A stretch of DNA of 64,000 nucleotides from Lentibacillus sp. JNUCC-1 (GTDB lineage: Bacteria > Bacillota > Bacilli > Bacillales > Amphibacillaceae): positions 558,001 to 622,000 of the forward strand of contig NZ_WHOH01000001.1 in assembly GCF_009741735.1 (NCBI RefSeq), written 5' to 3'. A program made the position numbers and the translations under genes. The notes under the pieces are model-generated. The model saw only the letters and a program-made list of their open reading frames with translations, searched no databases and had not been told where the DNA came from. Position 1 is the first letter of the stretch, and every line of letters starts with the position of its first letter. Positions 7,389-16,729 of the stretch are shown piece by piece.

Positions 7389-8222
7389 ATGAGTGGAGCT
7401 AAAAAACGTTTTTGGGTCATTTTTGGCCTGTTTGTAGTAGCTTACCTGTTTATTATGGTCTTTCCATTTTTCTGGATTTTCATCACTTCTTTCAAATCGA
7501 GTGGTGAAATATTCGGAACAGGTGCCTTTAATGTCATTCCCGAGAATCCAACGTTTGGCAACTATATAACCGTTTTATTCGAAAAAGGAATTTTGAGAGC
7601 GATTCTTAACAGTATTATCGTCGCTACAACAACAACGGTTTACGTCATTGCTGTAGCAACATTTTGTGCGTATGCCATTTCCCGGTTCCATTTCCGAGGG
7701 AAAACAGTTCTGCTGGGACTTGTGCTTGCTGTTTCCATGTTTCCGCAAATGGTTGTGACCGGACCGGTATATAATATGTTTTACGAGCTTGGCTGGCTGA
7801 ACAGTTATTTCATTGTTCTCCCCTACTCAACAATTACACTGCCAATGGCGGTATGGATTTTGGTGACACATTTTAATCAGATTCCGCTGGCTCTTGAGGA
7901 GTCAGCTACGATTGACGGTGCTTCCCGCGTTCAGACGCTGACACGCATTGTCTTTCCGCTCGCCGCACCTGGCGTGTTTACAACTGCTATCATCACATTT
8001 ATCGCTGCCTGGAATGAATTCCTGCTGACGATCACGATGAACTCTGAGTCAAACTATCATACAGTCCCTGTTGCGATTTCCTTCTTGCGTACCCAGTTTA
8101 GTATTCTCTGGGGAGAAGTTGCAGCCGCGACTGCTCTCGTAACCATACCAACACTGATCATCGTACTCGTCTTTCAGAAGCAAATCGTCTCAGGCCTCAC
8201 ATCAGGCGGCGTCAAAGAATAA
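7389..8222 (+). CDS. MalG-type sugar ABC permease
   Basis: A 277-residue permease of the carbohydrate ABC family with six predicted membrane helices. The EAA loop is intact (LEESATIDGASRVQTLTRIVFPLAAPG), with the conserved AWNEFLL segment after it. ATG 7389 is 9 nt from GGAG; the GTG at 7383 is too close. It starts 17 nt after the stop of the MalF-type gene and forms the import channel with it. No ATPase gene lies in this cluster, so a shared MsmX-type ATPase encoded elsewhere is likely (known for Bacillus carbohydrate importers; inference here). Confidence 0.92.
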   Translation: MSGAKKRFWVIFGLFVVAYLFIMVFPFFWIFITSFKSSGEIFGTGAFNVIPENPTFGNYITVLFEKGILRAILNSIIVATTTTVYVIAVATFCAYAISRFHFRGKTVLLGLVLAVSMFPQMVVTGPVYNMFYELGWLNSYFIVLPYSTITLPMAVWILVTHFNQIPLALEESATIDGASRVQTLTRIVFPLAAPGVFTTAIITFIAAWNEFLLTITMNSESNYHTVPVAISFLRTQFSILWGEVAAATALVTIPTLIIVLVFQKQIVSGLTSGGVKE

Positions 8223-8298
8223 CAACACAGCAGATGTGTCGGATGGGGCCAGGCCCCTCCCTCCTTCTGTTGAATGATTTGAATAAAGGGTGAAGGTT

Positions 8299-10602
8299 AT
8301 GTCATGGGTGATACGATCTGATGCAACGGATTTAGAAACATTACTTTTAGAAGAGAGCTTGTTTTTTAATGGAAACGGCTATCTCGGTGTACGAGGCAAT
8401 TTGGAAGAAGGTTTTCCAGAGGGGGAAACATCAATCAGGGGGACGTATATCAACGGGTTTTATGATGACGTGCCGCTGACTTACGGCGAGAAGCTGCACG
8501 GGTTTCCAGACTCACAGCAGAAACAGTTAAACATTATGGATATACAGTCTGTAGATCTATGGGTCGGAGAAAATGGTAATCAGGAAAAGGTATCATTATG
8601 GACAGGTGAGGTGCTTGATTACAGCCGTGAGCTCGATATGAAAAACGGAATCACTGTTCGGAAGCTGCACTGGCGCTCATCAAACGGACATGAGTTGCTG
8701 GTGACGTTTAAACGGCTGGCATCAATGACACACCCATCTTTGTTTATGCAATACATCACACTGGAGCCCACTAACGGGACAGTGCCGGTTACTGTGGTGA
8801 GCCGACTGGAGGGTGATGTGGTTAATCATATTGATACCACCGACCCCAGAGTCGCTAGTGGACATGCCAAGCGTTTGCTGGTATGGGATGCTTCTCTGAC
8901 AAACTCAGGTATGAGTACCGTTGAGGTTGAAACCTATACCTCAGGGCTTCGGGCCAAAGCTGCCTCATCCATTGATATCAAACTCACCGGTGCTGAATCA
9001 TCATCTGCGGTGGACGCCACAGGCATCACGACCACAGCTTCGTTTGTATTGTCAGAAACAACCACAATCGACAAACGGACTTTCTTAACAGACTCAAGAA
9101 AAGATTCAGTATCTGCTGAGCACCAAGAGAACCTCATCGATAAACCGCCTGAATACTTTTTCGAAAAGCAAACTGCATATATGAGAGATTTCTGGAAAAC
9201 TGCTGATATCCAAATTGAAGGTGATGATCAGCTCCAGGAAGGCATTCGTTTTAATATGTATCATTTGCTTCAATCTGCCGGGCGTGACGCACAGTCCAAC
9301 ATTTCAGCAAAAGGTCTGTCCGGTGAAGGGTATGAAGGCCATTATTTCTGGGATACGGAAATTTATATGCTCCCGCTGTTTATCATGACGCAGCCGAATA
9401 TTGCAAAGAACCTTCTGCTCTATCGCTATGGCATTCTAAACGGTGCTCGTCAGCGGGCTAAAGAGATGGGGCATACACAAGGCGCACTTTTCCCATGGCG
9501 AACCATTTCTGGATCAGAATGCTCAGCATTTTTCCCGGCGGGGTCAGCTCAGTATCACATCAGTGCTGATATTGCTTATAGTTTTGTTCAATATTACCTG
9601 GCAACAGGCGATACCGATTTCATGATTCATTATGGGACTGAGCTTCTTTTGGAAACGGCACGGCTCTGGATGGATACAGGGCATTTCGATGCAAATGGAC
9701 GGTTCCGCGTTGATGCCGTTACGGGGCCAGATGAGTACACATGTGTCGTGAACAATAACTATTACACAAACGTCATGGCGAAATACAATCTCGATTGGGC
9801 CGTTAAAATGGCTAAGCTTGTAAAAAGAAAAGCACCTGAGGAATGGTCTCATCTGAAGCAGACGCTGGCATTTTCCGAGAGTGAGCTTGTTGCATTTGCG
9901 GAAGCTGCGGAGCATATGTATTTGCCGGTGGACGAAGCCCTGCAAATCAATCCGCAAGACGACTCATTCTTGCAGAAGGGCATATGGAATCTGGCAGCGA
10001 CTCCAGATGATCAGTTTCCGCTGCTCCTGCATTACCACCCGCTCACGCTATACCGTTACCAAGTATGCAAGCAAGCTGACACCGTACTCGCTCACTTTTT
10101 GCTTGAGGATGAACAATCTGAAGAGGTTATGCGCAATTCATACCAATACTACGAACAGGTCACAACGTTTGATTCGTCCCTATCATTCTGCATTTTCAGC
10201 ATGATGGCCGCACGTTTTGGTAATCTTGACAAAGCCTACCATTATTTTATCGATACTGTTCGGATGGATCTTGATAACACACACGGAAATACAAAAGATG
10301 GCCTGCATATGGCAAACATGGGTGGCACATGGCTCTCAATTGTGTCAGGCTTTGCCGGGATGCGCATCAAGGAAGACGGTCTTTTCTTCAGGCCCCAGCT
10401 TCCGGAACAATGGGACCGTTATACGTTTCATATGCAATATCAGGGACGTCAGCTGGATATCGACGTGACAGGGCGTTTTTTCAAAGTAACACTTTTAAAC
10501 GGAGCTCCCCTCTCCTTTAATGTATGGGATCAAACGTATACAGCTGAGCAAAACAAACCTGTTCACATCCCAATTGGCACCAAAACATTATCCGAAAAAT
10601 AA
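8299..10602 (+). CDS. Glycoside hydrolase family 65 disaccharide phosphorylase
   Basis: A 767-residue cytoplasmic inverting phosphorylase of GH65, which splits an alpha-glucosyl disaccharide with phosphate to beta-glucose-1-phosphate and glucose. Layout: N-terminal beta-sandwich (residues 1-270, with NGYLGVRGNLEEG), (alpha/alpha)6 barrel with HYFWDTEIYMLPLF and HTQGALFPWRTISG. The general acid Glu is in GPDEYTCVVNNNYYTN (about Glu479), followed by the C-terminal beta sheet. ATG 8299 follows AAAGGGTG. Maltose, trehalose, nigerose and kojibiose phosphorylases share this fold, so the substrate is open. The beta-phosphoglucomutase gene directly downstream strongly supports a phosphorylase rather than a hydrolase. 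Confidence 0.92.
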   Translation: MSWVIRSDATDLETLLLEESLFFNGNGYLGVRGNLEEGFPEGETSIRGTYINGFYDDVPLTYGEKLHGFPDSQQKQLNIMDIQSVDLWVGENGNQEKVSLWTGEVLDYSRELDMKNGITVRKLHWRSSNGHELLVTFKRLASMTHPSLFMQYITLEPTNGTVPVTVVSRLEGDVVNHIDTTDPRVASGHAKRLLVWDASLTNSGMSTVEVETYTSGLRAKAASSIDIKLTGAESSSAVDATGITTTASFVLSETTTIDKRTFLTDSRKDSVSAEHQENLIDKPPEYFFEKQTAYMRDFWKTADIQIEGDDQLQEGIRFNMYHLLQSAGRDAQSNISAKGLSGEGYEGHYFWDTEIYMLPLFIMTQPNIAKNLLLYRYGILNGARQRAKEMGHTQGALFPWRTISGSECSAFFPAGSAQYHISADIAYSFVQYYLATGDTDFMIHYGTELLLETARLWMDTGHFDANGRFRVDAVTGPDEYTCVVNNNYYTNVMAKYNLDWAVKMAKLVKRKAPEEWSHLKQTLAFSESELVAFAEAAEHMYLPVDEALQINPQDDSFLQKGIWNLAATPDDQFPLLLHYHPLTLYRYQVCKQADTVLAHFLLEDEQSEEVMRNSYQYYEQVTTFDSSLSFCIFSMMAARFGNLDKAYHYFIDTVRMDLDNTHGNTKDGLHMANMGGTWLSIVSGFAGMRIKEDGLFFRPQLPEQWDRYTFHMQYQGRQLDIDVTGRFFKVTLLNGAPLSFNVWDQTYTAEQNKPVHIPIGTKTLSEK

Positions 10603-10632
10603 AAACTTCTGTATTCCAAAAGGAGTGACACG

Positions 10633-11304
10633 ATGGCCACAACTTTTATCTTTGACTTGGATGGTGTGATCACAGATACAGCAGACCTGCACTACCAGGC
10701 CTGGAAAGCTCTTGCTGACGAACTGGGCATTCCGATGAACCGCACGTTTAACGAGCAACTGAAAGGACTTAGTCGCATGGATTCACTCGATATTATTCTG
10801 GGTGAATCCGGTAAAAGCGATGATTTTTCCAGCGAAGAAAAAGAACAGCTCGCCACACAAAAAAATGAGCATTATCAGAAACTGATCCTGACGCTTGGGC
10901 CTGCAGATATGCTTCCAGGAATTCCGGAGTTACTGAACACCTTGAAAGTTTCCGGCTATAAATTAGGGTTGGCCTCCGCTAGTCGAAACGCCAGAACTGT
11001 TCTTGAAGCCCTTGAAATTCTTGATGTGTTTGACGTGATTGCAGATGCAGAAAAAGTCGAAAACTCCAAGCCTGCGCCAGACATCTTTTTACTTGCAGCT
11101 TCCAGTTTAAAAGCATCTCCACAAGACTGCATCGGAATTGAAGATGCCGCAAGTGGGATTGAAGCCATTAAACGAGCCGGCATGGTGGCAATCGGCGTTG
11201 GCGAGACTGAGATTTTGAAAAAGGCAGATCTCGTCGTATCGACCACAGATGAACTCAATGTGGAGGATATGCTCAAGGTCTGGCAGGCTAACACGCCAAA
11301 ATAG
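10633..11304 (+). CDS. pgmB: Beta-phosphoglucomutase
   Basis: A 223-residue HAD-superfamily enzyme that turns beta-glucose-1-phosphate into glucose-6-phosphate. Motif I FDLDGVITDTADLHYQAWK holds the Asp nucleophile (Asp8) and Asp10; the cap domain motif is FNEQLKGLSRMDSL; motif II is LASASRNA; motif III Lys is in VENSKPAPDIFL; motif IV is GIEDAASGIEA. The start follows AAAGGAGTG, 30 bp after the GH65 stop, so the two are co-transcribed. It completes the pathway from imported disaccharide to glycolysis. A terminator follows. Confidence 0.95.
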   Translation: MATTFIFDLDGVITDTADLHYQAWKALADELGIPMNRTFNEQLKGLSRMDSLDIILGESGKSDDFSSEEKEQLATQKNEHYQKLILTLGPADMLPGIPELLNTLKVSGYKLGLASASRNARTVLEALEILDVFDVIADAEKVENSKPAPDIFLLAASSLKASPQDCIGIEDAASGIEAIKRAGMVAIGVGETEILKKADLVVSTTDELNVEDMLKVWQANTPK

Positions 11305-11318
11305 ACATATCATGGACT

Positions 11319-11351
11319 AGACGTGCCTAAACGTTAGGCACGTCTTGTTTG
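11319..11351 (+). terminator. Terminator of the disaccharide phosphorolysis operon
   Basis: AGACGTGCCTAA / TTAGGCACGTCT, a 12-bp perfect stem with a 3-nt loop followed by TGTTTG, 14 bp after the pgmB stop. Confidence 0.8.
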
Positions 11352-11509
11352 TATACACCAATAGTGGGATCCTGCCTATATTCCATGTAAAATCATCCTT
11401 AACCCTCCCATTCTCTTGACAAGAAGATGAACATTTCTTTTCCCCCCTTTTAAACAAACCCATTTCGGCGTAAGATAGAATTAACACAACACGTGAAAAG
11501 GAGAACATG

Positions 11510-13105
11510 ATGAACGCAATTGTTGATCTACTTCATGAACCACTGATATTGGTATTCGCTATTTTATTACTTGGATCTGCTTTGGGTTCAGTCAAGGTTA
11601 AGGGCATAAGCCTTGGTGCGGCTGGAGTGCTGCTTGTGGCCATGGTGTTCGGCCACTTCGGCTTTCAAGTGTATCCAGTCGTTCAAAATCTAGGCTTAAG
11701 CTTATTTATCGTAGCAGTCGGCTTACAGGCAGGACCTCGCTTTTTCCGCATGATGCGTTCAAATGGTCTGATATTTGGAATTATAGCATTGCTGATCGTT
11801 GTGGTTTCCATTGGCACAACACTTATTGTGGCTAAGCTGTTTAACCTGTCTACTGCGTTGAGTGTGGGCTTGATGACTGGCGCACTGACGTCTACACCGG
11901 GACTTGCTGCAGCCCTTCAAGCCACCAATGACCCGCTTGCTTCCGTTGGATACGGTATCGCTTACCCATTCGGAGTGCTCGTCGTCGTCTTATTTGTCCA
12001 GCTGCTCCCTCGAATTGGGAAAATTGATCTGGAAAAAGACCTGGAAGACGCAAATAACCCAATTAAAACCGAGCAATCACCTGAATTTATGACCATTCAA
12101 GTGACCAATTCCAGCCTTGACAAGAAAACATTGGAAGAATTGGCGCTCAATAAAAAGTCAATTGTTATCAGCCGAGTCATACGTAATGACCACACGATGA
12201 TTGCGCTTAGTGACACTGTAATTTTACATGGTGATGAACTTGTCGCTGTCGGCACACCAACAGAGCTGGAGTCGTTTCGTGACTATGCAGGTGTTCAAGT
12301 TGACTCCCATCTTGAAAACCCTGACAACATTCAACTCAAGAAAATCACTGTTGAGTCAGATGGTATTATCGGTAAAAGCTTGAAGGAATTAAATTTGCGT
12401 CAAGAATATGGTACAACCGTTACTCGGATCGAGCGCTCTGGTCTGGAATTGTACCAAAATCCAAACATGCCGCTTATCCGCGGGGACGTCCTGACAATGG
12501 TGAGCAGTGAATCTCGTCTGGACGAGGTATCCAATCTGTTTGCCCAGAAAAAATTATCGGTAACAAATATCGACATTTTCTCAATCAGCATTACCCTTTT
12601 GATCGGAATTTTAATTGGGATGATCCCTTTTCACATTCCCGAGCTTGGCACGATTAAGCTTGGAACTGCCGGCGGACCTTTGTTTGCGGCCCTAGTCATC
12701 GGGCATTTTGGCAAGCTCGGCCCAATTCATGTGCGGTATCATGGTCAGTCGAATCATGTCGTGCAGGAACTTGGACTTGTTCTGTTCCTGGCCGGGGCAG
12801 GCACCACAGCCGGTCAGGGCCTTTTGGAAGTCGTGCAGGAAGAAGGTTTTCGACTGATTTTTGGCGGCACACTTATAACAGTTATTCCTGTGATCATCGG
12901 CTTTTTCATCGCGAGAAAGCTGTTTAAACTGAGCATTGTTCATTCGCTGGGAGCATTGTGCGGCGGTATGACCAGCACGCCTGCTCTGGGGGCATTAAAT
13001 CAAGTGGTTGAATCCGACGACCCAGCTATTGCGTATGCAGCGGCATATCCGTTTTCCCTGATCTTTATCGCCATCGCAGCTCAGCTGATCGTTTTTTTCC
13101 TATAG
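11510..13105 (+). CDS. AspT/YidE-family transporter with two TrkA-C domains
   Basis: A 531-residue membrane protein of the aspartate:alanine-exchanger (AAEx) superfamily. Two homologous five-helix Asp-Al_Ex modules (about 1-165 and 360-531) flank two cytoplasmic TrkA-C (RCK_C) domains (about 190-275 and 280-355). Each module has a glycine-rich repeat: SLGAAGVLLVAMVFGHFGF...VGLQAGPRF, and KLGTAGGPLFAALVIGHFG...LAGAGTTAGQG. ATG 11510 is 6 nt from AAGGAG; the ATG just before it is also possible. The substrate of YidE/YbjL-like members is unknown. It stands alone between terminators. Confidence 0.85.
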   Translation: MNAIVDLLHEPLILVFAILLLGSALGSVKVKGISLGAAGVLLVAMVFGHFGFQVYPVVQNLGLSLFIVAVGLQAGPRFFRMMRSNGLIFGIIALLIVVVSIGTTLIVAKLFNLSTALSVGLMTGALTSTPGLAAALQATNDPLASVGYGIAYPFGVLVVVLFVQLLPRIGKIDLEKDLEDANNPIKTEQSPEFMTIQVTNSSLDKKTLEELALNKKSIVISRVIRNDHTMIALSDTVILHGDELVAVGTPTELESFRDYAGVQVDSHLENPDNIQLKKITVESDGIIGKSLKELNLRQEYGTTVTRIERSGLELYQNPNMPLIRGDVLTMVSSESRLDEVSNLFAQKKLSVTNIDIFSISITLLIGILIGMIPFHIPELGTIKLGTAGGPLFAALVIGHFGKLGPIHVRYHGQSNHVVQELGLVLFLAGAGTTAGQGLLEVVQEEGFRLIFGGTLITVIPVIIGFFIARKLFKLSIVHSLGALCGGMTSTPALGALNQVVESDDPAIAYAAAYPFSLIFIAIAAQLIVFFL

Positions 13106-13147
13106 CCATGTTAAACTTGGGGAAACACCAGTTTAGGGGTGGATGAC

Positions 13148-13351
13148 ATGAAGTTCGGAATCCGTAAGCCAAGCTTAAAAAAGCGCATCAGTTCACGAAC
13201 CAGCATCAAGCGCCAAGTTGTGCACAGAACCGGCCTCAAAATGCCCAAAGGAAAAGGCTGGGCCCGAAATCCAAAAAAATACGCCTATAACAAAGTTTAT
13301 AACAAATCATCCATCGGATTTTTCCAACTGCTGAAAAAGCTGTTTAAATAA
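13148..13351 (+). CDS. Small basic conserved protein
   Basis: A 67-residue, very basic protein (MKFGIRKPSLKKRISSR at the start, ending FFQLLKKLFK). ATG 13148 is 8 nt after AGGGG. Segments RTGLKMPKGKGWARNPKKYAYNKVYN resemble small proteins common in Firmicutes and their phages, rich in the NPKKxxYNKVYN pattern. No known function; nucleic-acid binding would fit the charge but is not shown. It is convergent with the UbiB-type gene and is followed by a 20-nt repeat array. Confidence 0.6.
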   Translation: MKFGIRKPSLKKRISSRTSIKRQVVHRTGLKMPKGKGWARNPKKYAYNKVYNKSSIGFFQLLKKLFK

Positions 13352-13390
13352 TTTGTTTCAAATGGCTAAGTCTTCTTCGGTGGAGTATGA

Positions 13391-13600
13391 GTGTATATCT
13401 AAGATCAAATGTGCACCTACGGGGGTGAATGTGCATATATCAAAATGAGCGTGCATATCCGGAAACGAATGTGCATATCGGGCTACGAATGTGCATATAT
13501 CAAAATGAATGTGCATATTCGGAAACGAATGTGCATATATCGAAATGAGTGTGCATATCCGGAAACGAATGTGCATATATCAAAACGGGCGTGCACATCA
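13391..13600. repeat. 20-nt phased array C, core GTGCATAT
   Basis: Eleven cores (GTGCATAT with minor variants) begin at 13391 and recur every 20 nt exactly to 13591. Twelve-nt spacers fall mostly into two alternating types, ATCAAAATGAAT-like and CCGGAAACGAAT-like, so the larger unit is often 40 nt. It lies between convergent genes, just before a terminator. The same core and period occur in array D at 42930. Open frames across it on both strands are by-products of the repetition. Confidence 0.85.
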
Positions 13601-13607
13601 AATATAT

Positions 13608-13644
13608 AAAAACAGGACGGTCTCAGCTGACCGTCCTGTTTTCT
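13608..13644. terminator. Bidirectional terminator
   Basis: AAAACAGGACGGTC / GACCGTCCTGTTTT, a perfect 14-bp stem with a 6-nt loop between the convergent small basic protein gene and the UbiB-type gene. Confidence 0.85.
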
Positions 13645-13667
13645 GTACATTCTTGTTAAGCTCCGTG

Positions 13668-15335
13668 TCACATGCGCCCGTTTCGTATGATGGTGTAAAT
13701 CATTAAAATGAACATCAGTGTTGCAATGACTGAACCGACCTCAATCACCGGCAAACGCCAGATCATGGTCGTCTGGCCGGAAATGGCAGCCCCCACAATC
13801 AAACCGACCATCAGAATACTGAATGACAGGAGAATAATACTGAACGATAATCTGTTACTGATACGATCAAGACGCTTCAGCAAGACCTCCAAATCAGAAA
13901 CATGGATATCAACGCGAAGCTTGCCTCTTTTGATCATTGACGTAACATCTTTTAGCTGCTGCGGGAGATCTGACAGGATCCGAGCATTTTCCACAATTTC
14001 CTCAAAGCCTCTTTTGGCAAGCGAGGCAGGGTTATAGCGTTCGCGCAAAATTTTCTTACCAAAAGGTTCGACCCCGCTCATAATACTGAAATCGGGATTG
14101 AGTTTACCCAAGACCTCCTCGAGTTCAAGTACCACTTTTCCTAGAATAGCAATATCAGTTGGCAACTCGATTTCATGTTTATAGGCTATCCTGAACACTT
14201 TCATCATCACCTCAGCAAGGCTGATTTCAGAAAGCGGAATATCATAATACTGGGACTGAAGACGATCAAGGTCACGCGTCAATGCTGCATGGTCTGCTTC
14301 CTCACTGAGCATGCCCATACCTGTAAAGGTCTTAATCATGCCCTTCGTATTACCTTGATTCAAGTAAATAATCAGCGAGGCAAAGTTATGACGCAGCTCC
14401 TGACTTAACCGCCCGACCATCCCAAAGTCAATAAACGTAATCTGGTTGCCAGGCATGATATAAATATTTCCGGGATGCGGATCCCCATGAAAGAAGCCAT
14501 GCTCGAGCATCTGTTTCATCATCGCATCTGCCACCCGATCTGTGACAAGCTCCAGATCATACCCTTCAGCTGCCAGTTGATCAATGGCGTTAATTTTAAT
14601 CCCCTTTACATATTCCATCGTCAAAACCTTTTCAGTCGTAAAATCCCAGTAAATATCTGGGACATAAATATCCGGATTGTTCTTAAATTGATGACGAATC
14701 CTGTCAGCATTGCGTCCTTCAGCATTATAATTCAACTCATCCTGCAGCGACTCTGAAAATTCATCCACCATATTGCACAGATGATAGTTTTTTGCCCATT
14801 TGGTACGCTCTTCAAGCACTTGCGCTATATAGCGAACGATTGACAAATCCGTTTCAATTTTATCTTCAATTTCAGGACGCTGCACCTTAATAGCCACTTC
14901 TTCTCCTGAAAGAAGATGCGCTCTGTATACTTGGCCAATCGAGGCTGTAGCGAGTGGTTCCTCATTAAAATCCAAGAAGAGATTATCAAGTGAATTATCC
15001 AGTTCTTCCTCGATAATATCTTTGGCATCATCAAATGAAAATGCTTCAACATCATCTTGCAGCTTCTCAAGCTCCGATATAATTTCCATAGGAATCATAT
15101 CACGGCGGGAACTGGCTATCTGTCCAAGTTTAATAAACGTTGGTCCAAGCTCTTGCATCGAATTTTTAAGCTTTTTCCCAATGTCTTGGAAATTCATGTC
15201 GCCAACTTCCTGCTTTCCGGAAACAGGCCGGCGGCCACTTAATCCAACCCGAAACAGAATATGGCTAAAGCCGTTTTTAAACAGGACATTTAAAATCTCC
15301 TGAAATCGCTTTGTATATCTGATGCGTCTGAACAT
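13668..15335 (-). CDS. ABC1/UbiB-family atypical kinase
   Basis: A 555-residue protein-kinase-like (AarF/UbiB/ADCK) protein. The family A-rich loop is in EPLATASIGQVYRAHL; the KxGQ-type motif is in PTFIKLGQIASSR; the Lys of the VAIKVQRP strand, the catalytic loop HGFFHGDPHPGNI and the metal-binding FIDFGMVGRL are all present. Two C-terminal membrane helices anchor it (about 495-550). ATG 15335 follows GAAGGAAGG; an upstream in-frame GTG overlaps that site. In other bacteria UbiB supports isoprenoid quinone synthesis or trafficking. In a menaquinone-using Firmicute the exact role is open. Confidence 0.92.
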   Translation of the reverse strand: MFRRIRYTKRFQEILNVLFKNGFSHILFRVGLSGRRPVSGKQEVGDMNFQDIGKKLKNSMQELGPTFIKLGQIASSRRDMIPMEIISELEKLQDDVEAFSFDDAKDIIEEELDNSLDNLFLDFNEEPLATASIGQVYRAHLLSGEEVAIKVQRPEIEDKIETDLSIVRYIAQVLEERTKWAKNYHLCNMVDEFSESLQDELNYNAEGRNADRIRHQFKNNPDIYVPDIYWDFTTEKVLTMEYVKGIKINAIDQLAAEGYDLELVTDRVADAMMKQMLEHGFFHGDPHPGNIYIMPGNQITFIDFGMVGRLSQELRHNFASLIIYLNQGNTKGMIKTFTGMGMLSEEADHAALTRDLDRLQSQYYDIPLSEISLAEVMMKVFRIAYKHEIELPTDIAILGKVVLELEEVLGKLNPDFSIMSGVEPFGKKILRERYNPASLAKRGFEEIVENARILSDLPQQLKDVTSMIKRGKLRVDIHVSDLEVLLKRLDRISNRLSFSIILLSFSILMVGLIVGAAISGQTTMIWRLPVIEVGSVIATLMFILMIYTIIRNGRM

Positions 15336-15433
15336 ATATGTATCGCCTTCCTTCACGTGCTCTTAGTATAACATACCCGTTTTTGTTACTGGTTGAACGG
15401 ACTAATTTCATCTTAAAAATTTAAGACAGTGAC

Positions 15434-15481
15434 AATTTTTAAAAAATACATCTTGACATTTCGTCAATTGTTCATTATTGT
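15434..15481 (+). promoter_or_regulatory. Candidate promoter (and possible CodY site) of the first opp operon
   Basis: TTGACA (15453-15458), 17-nt spacer, TATTGT (15476-15481). Just upstream AATTTTTAAAAAATA (15434-15448) matches the CodY consensus AATTTTCWGAAAATT at 12 of 15 positions, though the region is AT-rich and chance matches are likely. The 386-bp gap between the UbiB-type gene and oppD holds nothing else I can name; the leader of over 200 nt is unexplained. Confidence 0.4.
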
Positions 15482-15721
15482 GTATGTAATAATTACACAA
15501 TTTCAAACCATCTAATTAAACTTTTACTTCTTAGAGCCTACATATATTGTCGCCCGGCAATTGATTGCTTATAAACTTCACAGAACTACCACACATGATC
15601 GATTCACCTTTTTCATAGAATAATATCAGCTATATTAGGATTCAATTTTCTCACCGACATAGAACCCTGTTAGACGTTTAGTCAAATTAAATTTCATACT
15701 TTTCAGAATGGAGTGTTGTCC

Positions 15722-16729
15722 ATGACAGACCTGCCCCTGCTTGACATTCAACAATTGAAAACCTACTTCTATCTTGATGACAATAAAGTGGCCAAGGCGG
15801 TTGATGATGTATCATTTTCTGTCTATCCCGGGGAAACGGTAGCCCTTGTGGGTGAATCGGGCAGCGGGAAAAGTGTGACCGCACTCTCAATTATGCAGCT
15901 GATTAACAAACCGGGACGCATCGTGGATGGCACCATCGCTATGAAAGGGAATGAGCTATTAAAGTTAAAACCTAAGCAAATGACCAAAGTTCGCGGAAAT
16001 GATATTGCTATGGTGTTTCAGGAACCGATGACAGCATTAAATCCTGTGTATACCATCGGAAACCAGATCACTGAAATGATTCGCAAACACCAGAAGGCTT
16101 CCAAAAATGAAGCGCGGGAAAAGGCGATCGACCTCTTGAAGACTGTCGGCATTCCTCGCGCTGAGGAGATCATGCATGAATATCCCCATCAGCTTTCAGG
16201 CGGCATGCGACAACGCGTTATGATTGCAATTGCGATTTCCTGTGAACCGGCATTGCTTATTGCAGATGAACCTACAACAGCCCTTGATGTGACCATTCAG
16301 GCACAGATTCTTGATTTAATGGCGGACATGCGCGACAAGTATCACATGGCCTTATTGCTGATTACCCACGACTTGGGCGTCGTGTCAGAATACGCAGATC
16401 GTGTGATGGTTATGTATGGCGGTCAAATCGTTGAAGAAGGGCCGACAAAAGAACTTTTACGCACAACGAAACACCCTTATACACGTGGTTTACTCGACAG
16501 CCTGCCGAATATTGATAAGGACGTTGACAGGCTCGGTACCATTAAAGGAACCGTACCGCCAGCGTTCAGTTTCCCCAAAGGCTGCCGGTTTGCTGCACGC
16601 TGTCCGTTCGTAATGGATCAATGCAGAGAGAGCAATCCTGAGTTACTCGAACAGGAAACTGAACATTTCGTACGCTGTTACTTATATGAAAATGAAAATG
16701 GAGGCATGCCGAATGACGACGTCCAATAA
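15722..16729 (+). CDS. oppD: Oligo/dipeptide ABC transporter ATP-binding protein (OppD type)
   Basis: A 335-residue ATPase that energises peptide import. Walker A is [10 protein letters not shown], the signature LSGGMRQR, Walker [15 protein letters not shown], and the H-loop THDLG. The C-terminal oligopeptide-transporter extension carries the Cys pattern [15 protein letters not shown], which binds a Fe-S cluster or metal in the family. ATG 15722 is 8 nt after GGAG. It is the first gene of a D-F-A-B-C order. Its end overlaps oppF by 17 nt. Confidence 0.92.
   Translation: MTDLPLLDIQQLKTYFYLDDNKVAKAVDDVSFSVYPGETVALVGESGSGKSVTALSIMQLINKPGRIVDGTIAMKGNELLKLKPKQMTKVRGNDIAMVFQEPMTALNPVYTIGNQITEMIRKHQKASKNEAREKAIDLLKTVGIPRAEEIMHEYPHQLSGGMRQRVMIAIAISCEPALLIADEPTTALDVTIQAQILDLMADMRDKYHMALLLITHDLGVVSEYADRVMVMYGGQIVEEGPTKELLRTTKHPYTRGLLDSLPNIDKDVDRLGTIKGTVPPAFSFPKGCRFAARCPFVMDQCRESNPELLEQETEHFVRCYLYENENGGMPNDDVQ

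Noticed and set aside
13391..13600. CRISPR array
   Set aside because: The conserved core is only 8 nt, the step is 20 nt, and spacers are near-identical variants of two types. CRISPR repeats are 23 nt or longer with unique spacers. No cas genes are present.
13409..13706. Overlapping open frames of 60-75 codons across array C (and similar ones across array D)
   Set aside because: They arise on both strands because a 20-nt unit read in three frames repeats without stops. They lack ribosome binding sites and have a purely periodic sequence.
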